DNA from: Candidatus Schekmanbacteria bacterium
Lineage (GTDB): Bacteria > Schekmanbacteria > GWA2-38-11 > J061
Reading direction: 5' to 3'
NCBI GenBank assembly: GCA_003695725.1
Contig: RFHX01000255.1
Location: 1-16,582 of the forward strand
DNA length: 16,582 nt
In this document: positions 14,115 through 16,582 of the stretch, one piece after another
Position numbering within the stretch: the first letter of the stretch is position 1
Layout: each line of letters starts with the position of its first letter
Position numbers and translations under genes: made by a program
The notes under the pieces: generated by a model
What the model was told of the DNA's origin: nothing
Seen by the model: only the letters and a program-made list of their open reading frames with translations
Database searches by the model: none

Positions 14115-14945
14115 ATGAAAGCAACATCAGGATTTAAAATGATTTTATTAGTTTTGTCACTTGTTATTTCTCTATCAATGTTTGTTTCAGTTAAGGCAAA
14201 CGCTGAAACCCATCTTAAAATGAGTACTACAACGAGTACAGAAAATTCAGGGCTGCTCTCTGTCCTGATACCCCCCTTCGAAAAAAAATATGGCGTTAAA
14301 GTTGACATTATCGCCGTCGGGACAGGAGCAGCACTCAAACTTGGCAAAAATGGTGATGTAGATGTTGTTTTTGTTCATTCCCGCCCAGATGAAGATAGAT
14401 TTGTAAAAGAAGGATATGGTGTTTATCGCCAAGATGTTATGCATAATGACTTCGTTATTTTAGGTCCAGAAAAAGACCCTGCTAAAATCAAAGGTTCATC
14501 ATCGGCAATAGAAGCATTCAAAAAAATTGCGGGGACATCATCTTCTTTTGTCTCCAGAGGAGACAACTCCGGCACGCATAAGAAAGAAATGGCTATATGG
14601 AAATCTGCCGGCATTCAACCATCAGGTAAATGGTATATCGAGGCAGGACAAGGAATGGGCGCTGTACTTAAAATTGCAGATGAAAAACGAGCTTACACCC
14701 TTTCAGATAGAGGCACATATCTTGCATATTCAGATAAGATAGATTTAAAAATCCTCTATGAAGGGGATAAGATATTGTATAATCCTTACGGAATCATTGC
14801 AGTAAATCCAAAAAAATATCCTTATGTCAAATTTGAACTTGCCAAAAAGCTGATTGATTATATTACAGGACCTGAAGGGCAAGAAATTATCAAGAATTAT
14901 AAAATCAAGGGACAGCAACTATTCTTTCCTGATGCAATAAAATAA
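14115..14945 (+). CDS. tupA: Tungstate ABC transporter, periplasmic binding protein
   Basis: 276 residues with a GAGGAGG site. The signal peptide has a long hydrophobic core and an ANA|ET cleavage site after residue 30. The mature protein starts HLKMSTTTSTENSG, carrying the TTTS motif diagnostic of TupA tungstate-binding proteins. SRGDNSGTH (148-156) is the second signature, with the Arg that contacts the oxyanion. GQGMGAVLKIADEKRAYTLS and DRGTYLAY are further family blocks. TupA binds tungstate with high affinity and delivers it to TupB. It is distinct from ModA and WtpA, which lack these motifs. Molybdate binding cannot be excluded, but the TupA family prefers tungstate. Its place behind a Moco/Tuco riboswitch supports the assignment. 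Confidence 0.92.
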   Translation: MKATSGFKMILLVLSLVISLSMFVSVKANAETHLKMSTTTSTENSGLLSVLIPPFEKKYGVKVDIIAVGTGAALKLGKNGDVDVVFVHSRPDEDRFVKEGYGVYRQDVMHNDFVILGPEKDPAKIKGSSSAIEAFKKIAGTSSSFVSRGDNSGTHKKEMAIWKSAGIQPSGKWYIEAGQGMGAVLKIADEKRAYTLSDRGTYLAYSDKIDLKILYEGDKILYNPYGIIAVNPKKYPYVKFELAKKLIDYITGPEGQEIIKNYKIKGQQLFFPDAIK

Positions 14946-14971
14946 AGTTATGAGAAAATAGATTTATAAAT

Positions 14972-15670
14972 ATGGAATATTTGGCAAAGGCATTGTATTC
15001 GGCTTTAAGGCTAATTTTTGGCTTTGACAGTGAAACATATCTTATTGTGTGGACATCCCTCAAAGTATCATTGTCAGCCACTTTCTTTTCGTCCGTCATT
15101 GGAATCCCAATTGGACTTTTTGTTTCATTAAAAGATTTCAAAGGGAAAAAGCTCATTCAACTTATCTTAAATACGCTTATGGCCCTTCCCACAGTAGTTG
15201 TAGGGCTTTTTTTCTATGCTTTTTTGAGTAGGCAGGGAATTTTAGGAAGCCTCGGTTTGCTATATACTCCATATGGAATCATAATCGGCGAAACATTCCT
15301 TGCACTTCCTATCATTGCAAACTACACTGTTTCATCAGTCTCAGGAGCAGACAAAAGATTGCTTGTTACCTGTAAAGCGCTTGGCGCAACTACCTCTCAA
15401 CAGGCAGTAATAATTTTAATGGAAGCAAAATTTGGTATAATTGCAGCCGTTGTTGCAGGATTTGGCAGAGTAATAGCGGAAGTTGGCGTAGCAATGATGC
15501 TTGGGGGTAACATAAGAGGCTTCACACGGACAATGACAACTGCCATTGCCCTTCAAACAAGCAAGGGCGAATTCGAACTTGGTCTTGCTCTTGGAATTAT
15601 GCTTTTAGCAACAGCATTTGCTATTAATATTATGTTATTCTTTTTTCAGAAAAATAGTAAAAATGAATGA
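14972..15670 (+). CDS. tupB: Tungstate ABC transporter, permease
   Basis: 232 residues, the usual TupB size, with about five or six membrane spans. The first block YLIVWTSLKVSLSATFFSSV, then IGIPIGLFVSLKDFKGKK and LMALPTVVVGLFFYAFLSRQG followed by ILG, match TupB-type permeases. The cytoplasmic EAA-like loop that docks the ATPase is CKALGATTSQQAVIILMEAK followed by FGI. ISxxGVA-like FGRVIAEVGVAMMLGGNIRG is also typical. The ribosome site is weak (26 bases after the tupA stop), so its expression may rely on coupling. Its end overlaps the start of tupC by 8 bases. Confidence 0.9.
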   Translation: MEYLAKALYSALRLIFGFDSETYLIVWTSLKVSLSATFFSSVIGIPIGLFVSLKDFKGKKLIQLILNTLMALPTVVVGLFFYAFLSRQGILGSLGLLYTPYGIIIGETFLALPIIANYTVSSVSGADKRLLVTCKALGATTSQQAVIILMEAKFGIIAAVVAGFGRVIAEVGVAMMLGGNIRGFTRTMTTAIALQTSKGEFELGLALGIMLLATAFAINIMLFFFQKNSKNE

Positions 15671-16582
15671 TGCCTATATTCTAAAAAATGTTACCAGCAA
15701 ATATGGCGACAAGGTTGTCCTCAATATCCCGGAGCTTAAAATTGAGGACGGGAAAATTACAGCAATCGTTGGACCAAATGGCTCAGGTAAAACAACATTA
15801 CTGAATTTGCTGACCTTTCTTGAAATGCCCTCTTCTGGTGAAATTATCTTCAAAGGGGAAAAGGTTGAAGAAAAAAATATTGTCTCCCTGAGGCGTAGAA
15901 TCGGTTTTCTGCCCCAGAACCCATATTTATTTCACAATACAGTCTTTTCTAATGTTGAAGCCGGATTAAAAATAAGGAAGATACCTTCATCAGAACGGAA
16001 AATGCTTGTAAAGAATGCCTTGAAAAAAGTTGGGCTATTAGGATATGAAAAAAGGCCTGCCTATAAAATTTCTGGAGGTGAAGGACAGAGAGTGGCTCTT
16101 GCACGAACAATTTGCACAAATCCTGAAGTGCTGATTCTTGATGAACCATCAACATATATGGATAAAAAAAATATCATTAGAACAGAAGAAATAATTTATG
16201 AATTCAGTAGAGAAAAAGGGAAAACCGTTGTCTTTACCTCCCAGGACTTGCATCGCGCACAATCAATAGCAGATAAGGTGTTGACGCTTTTTCGCGGGGA
16301 ATTGACTACCGCATCACTTGCCAATCTCTTTCACGGCAAAATCACAAATGATGGAAAGATTTTCGATACAGGACGAATAAAAATCGAAATCACCTCTGCC
16401 AATGGAGATGAAACCCACATAAGCATAGACCCTTCCAATATTGTCATTTCATCTGAATCGCTCATCTCAAGTATGCGAAACTCTTTCAAGGGAAAAATCA
16501 CTGCAATAATCGAGGAAAACGGTAAAGTGAGAATCGAGGTTGAAGCAGGCGAGAAATTCCATGCCTATATTACAAAAAAATC
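15663..16582 (+). CDS. tupC: Tungstate ABC transporter, ATPase with C-terminal TOBE-like domain (3' end outside window)
   Basis: The frame opens with ATG at 15663 inside the end of tupB (ATGAATGA, 8-base overlap) and stays open to the window edge: 306 codons, no stop. Walker A is GPNGSGKT (37-44), the Q-loop is LPQNP, the ABC signature is ISGGEGQRVALAR (136-148), and Walker B is VLILDE (156-161) followed by the D-loop. The switch-histidine position reads TSQDL, with Gln194 in place of the usual His. From about residue 235, SLISSMRNSFKGKITAI followed by EVEAGEKFHAYITKK fits a TOBE domain, which in molybdate/tungstate and other ABC ATPases binds the oxyanion for trans-inhibition. It powers uptake through TupB. 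A second alternative ATG at 15667 is in the wrong frame. Confidence 0.88.
   Translation, partial: MNDAYILKNVTSKYGDKVVLNIPELKIEDGKITAIVGPNGSGKTTLLNLLTFLEMPSSGEIIFKGEKVEEKNIVSLRRRIGFLPQNPYLFHNTVFSNVEAGLKIRKIPSSERKMLVKNALKKVGLLGYEKRPAYKISGGEGQRVALARTICTNPEVLILDEPSTYMDKKNIIRTEEIIYEFSREKGKTVVFTSQDLHRAQSIADKVLTLFRGELTTASLANLFHGKITNDGKIFDTGRIKIEITSANGDETHISIDPSNIVISSESLISSMRNSFKGKITAIIEENGKVRIEVEAGEKFHAYITKK

Noticed and set aside
14115-14945. Molybdate (ModA) or phosphate (PstS) binding protein
   Set aside because: The TTTS and SRGDNSGTH motifs and the permease/ATPase neighbours are those of TupABC. The OprP-type porin alone is not evidence for phosphate.
1-16582. CRISPR arrays, tRNA/rRNA genes, insertion sequences, prophage or toxin-antitoxin genes
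   Set aside because: No regularly spaced repeats, tRNA-like cloverleaf, transposase motif or terminal inverted repeats were noticed on reading both strands.

Overview
The window is AT-rich, densely coded bacterial DNA. The organism is a Gram-negative anaerobe or facultative anaerobe: there is an outer-membrane porin, a flavodiiron protein, many Fe-S flavoproteins, and a tungstate/molybdate uptake locus under a molybdenum/tungsten-cofactor-type riboswitch. The style fits Desulfobacterota, Nitrospirota or related candidate phyla, but nothing here fixes the lineage.

Layout. (1) Positions 1-1231 hold the end of a TPR protein and, converging on it, the 3' remnant of a B12-type radical SAM gene. 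(2) Positions 1443-9595 are a tight same-strand operon of seven genes: a free-standing NuoF-type C-terminal Fe-S domain; a large multi-cofactor flavoprotein (2Fe-2S, DPYD-type 4Fe-4S, GltD-like FAD/NAD(P), two more Fe-S motifs); an SCP2-like protein; two FAD-linked oxidases flanking a double-CCG Fe-S protein (a GlcD/E/F-like trio); and an unusual protein in which an HTH segment lies between two Lrp/RAM-like halves. A probable intrinsic terminator follows, then an MFS transporter (9673-10971). (3) A flavodiiron protein lies on the minus strand (10975-12165), with a candidate promoter carrying an IscR/Rrf2-like palindrome. (4) Positions 12308-16582 hold a strong sigma-70-type promoter, a Moco/Tuco riboswitch, a five-codon leader ORF, an intrinsic terminator, an OprO/P-type porin and tupABC (tupC runs off the window).

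How the parts may work together. In block 2 the likely logic is: the MFS protein moves a substrate, the paired FAD oxidases with the CCG protein oxidise (or reduce) it, and the NuoF-like piece plus the GltD-like flavoprotein connect the electrons to NAD(P)(H) or ferredoxin. The SCP2-like protein hints at a hydrophobic substrate. The substrate cannot be read from sequence. In block 4 the riboswitch probably senses finished cofactor and shuts down oxyanion import across both membranes. The five-codon ORF, whose Shine-Dalgarno sequence is part of the aptamer P1 helix and whose stop codon abuts the terminator, suggests a translation-coupled attenuation switch. That is the most novel proposal here.
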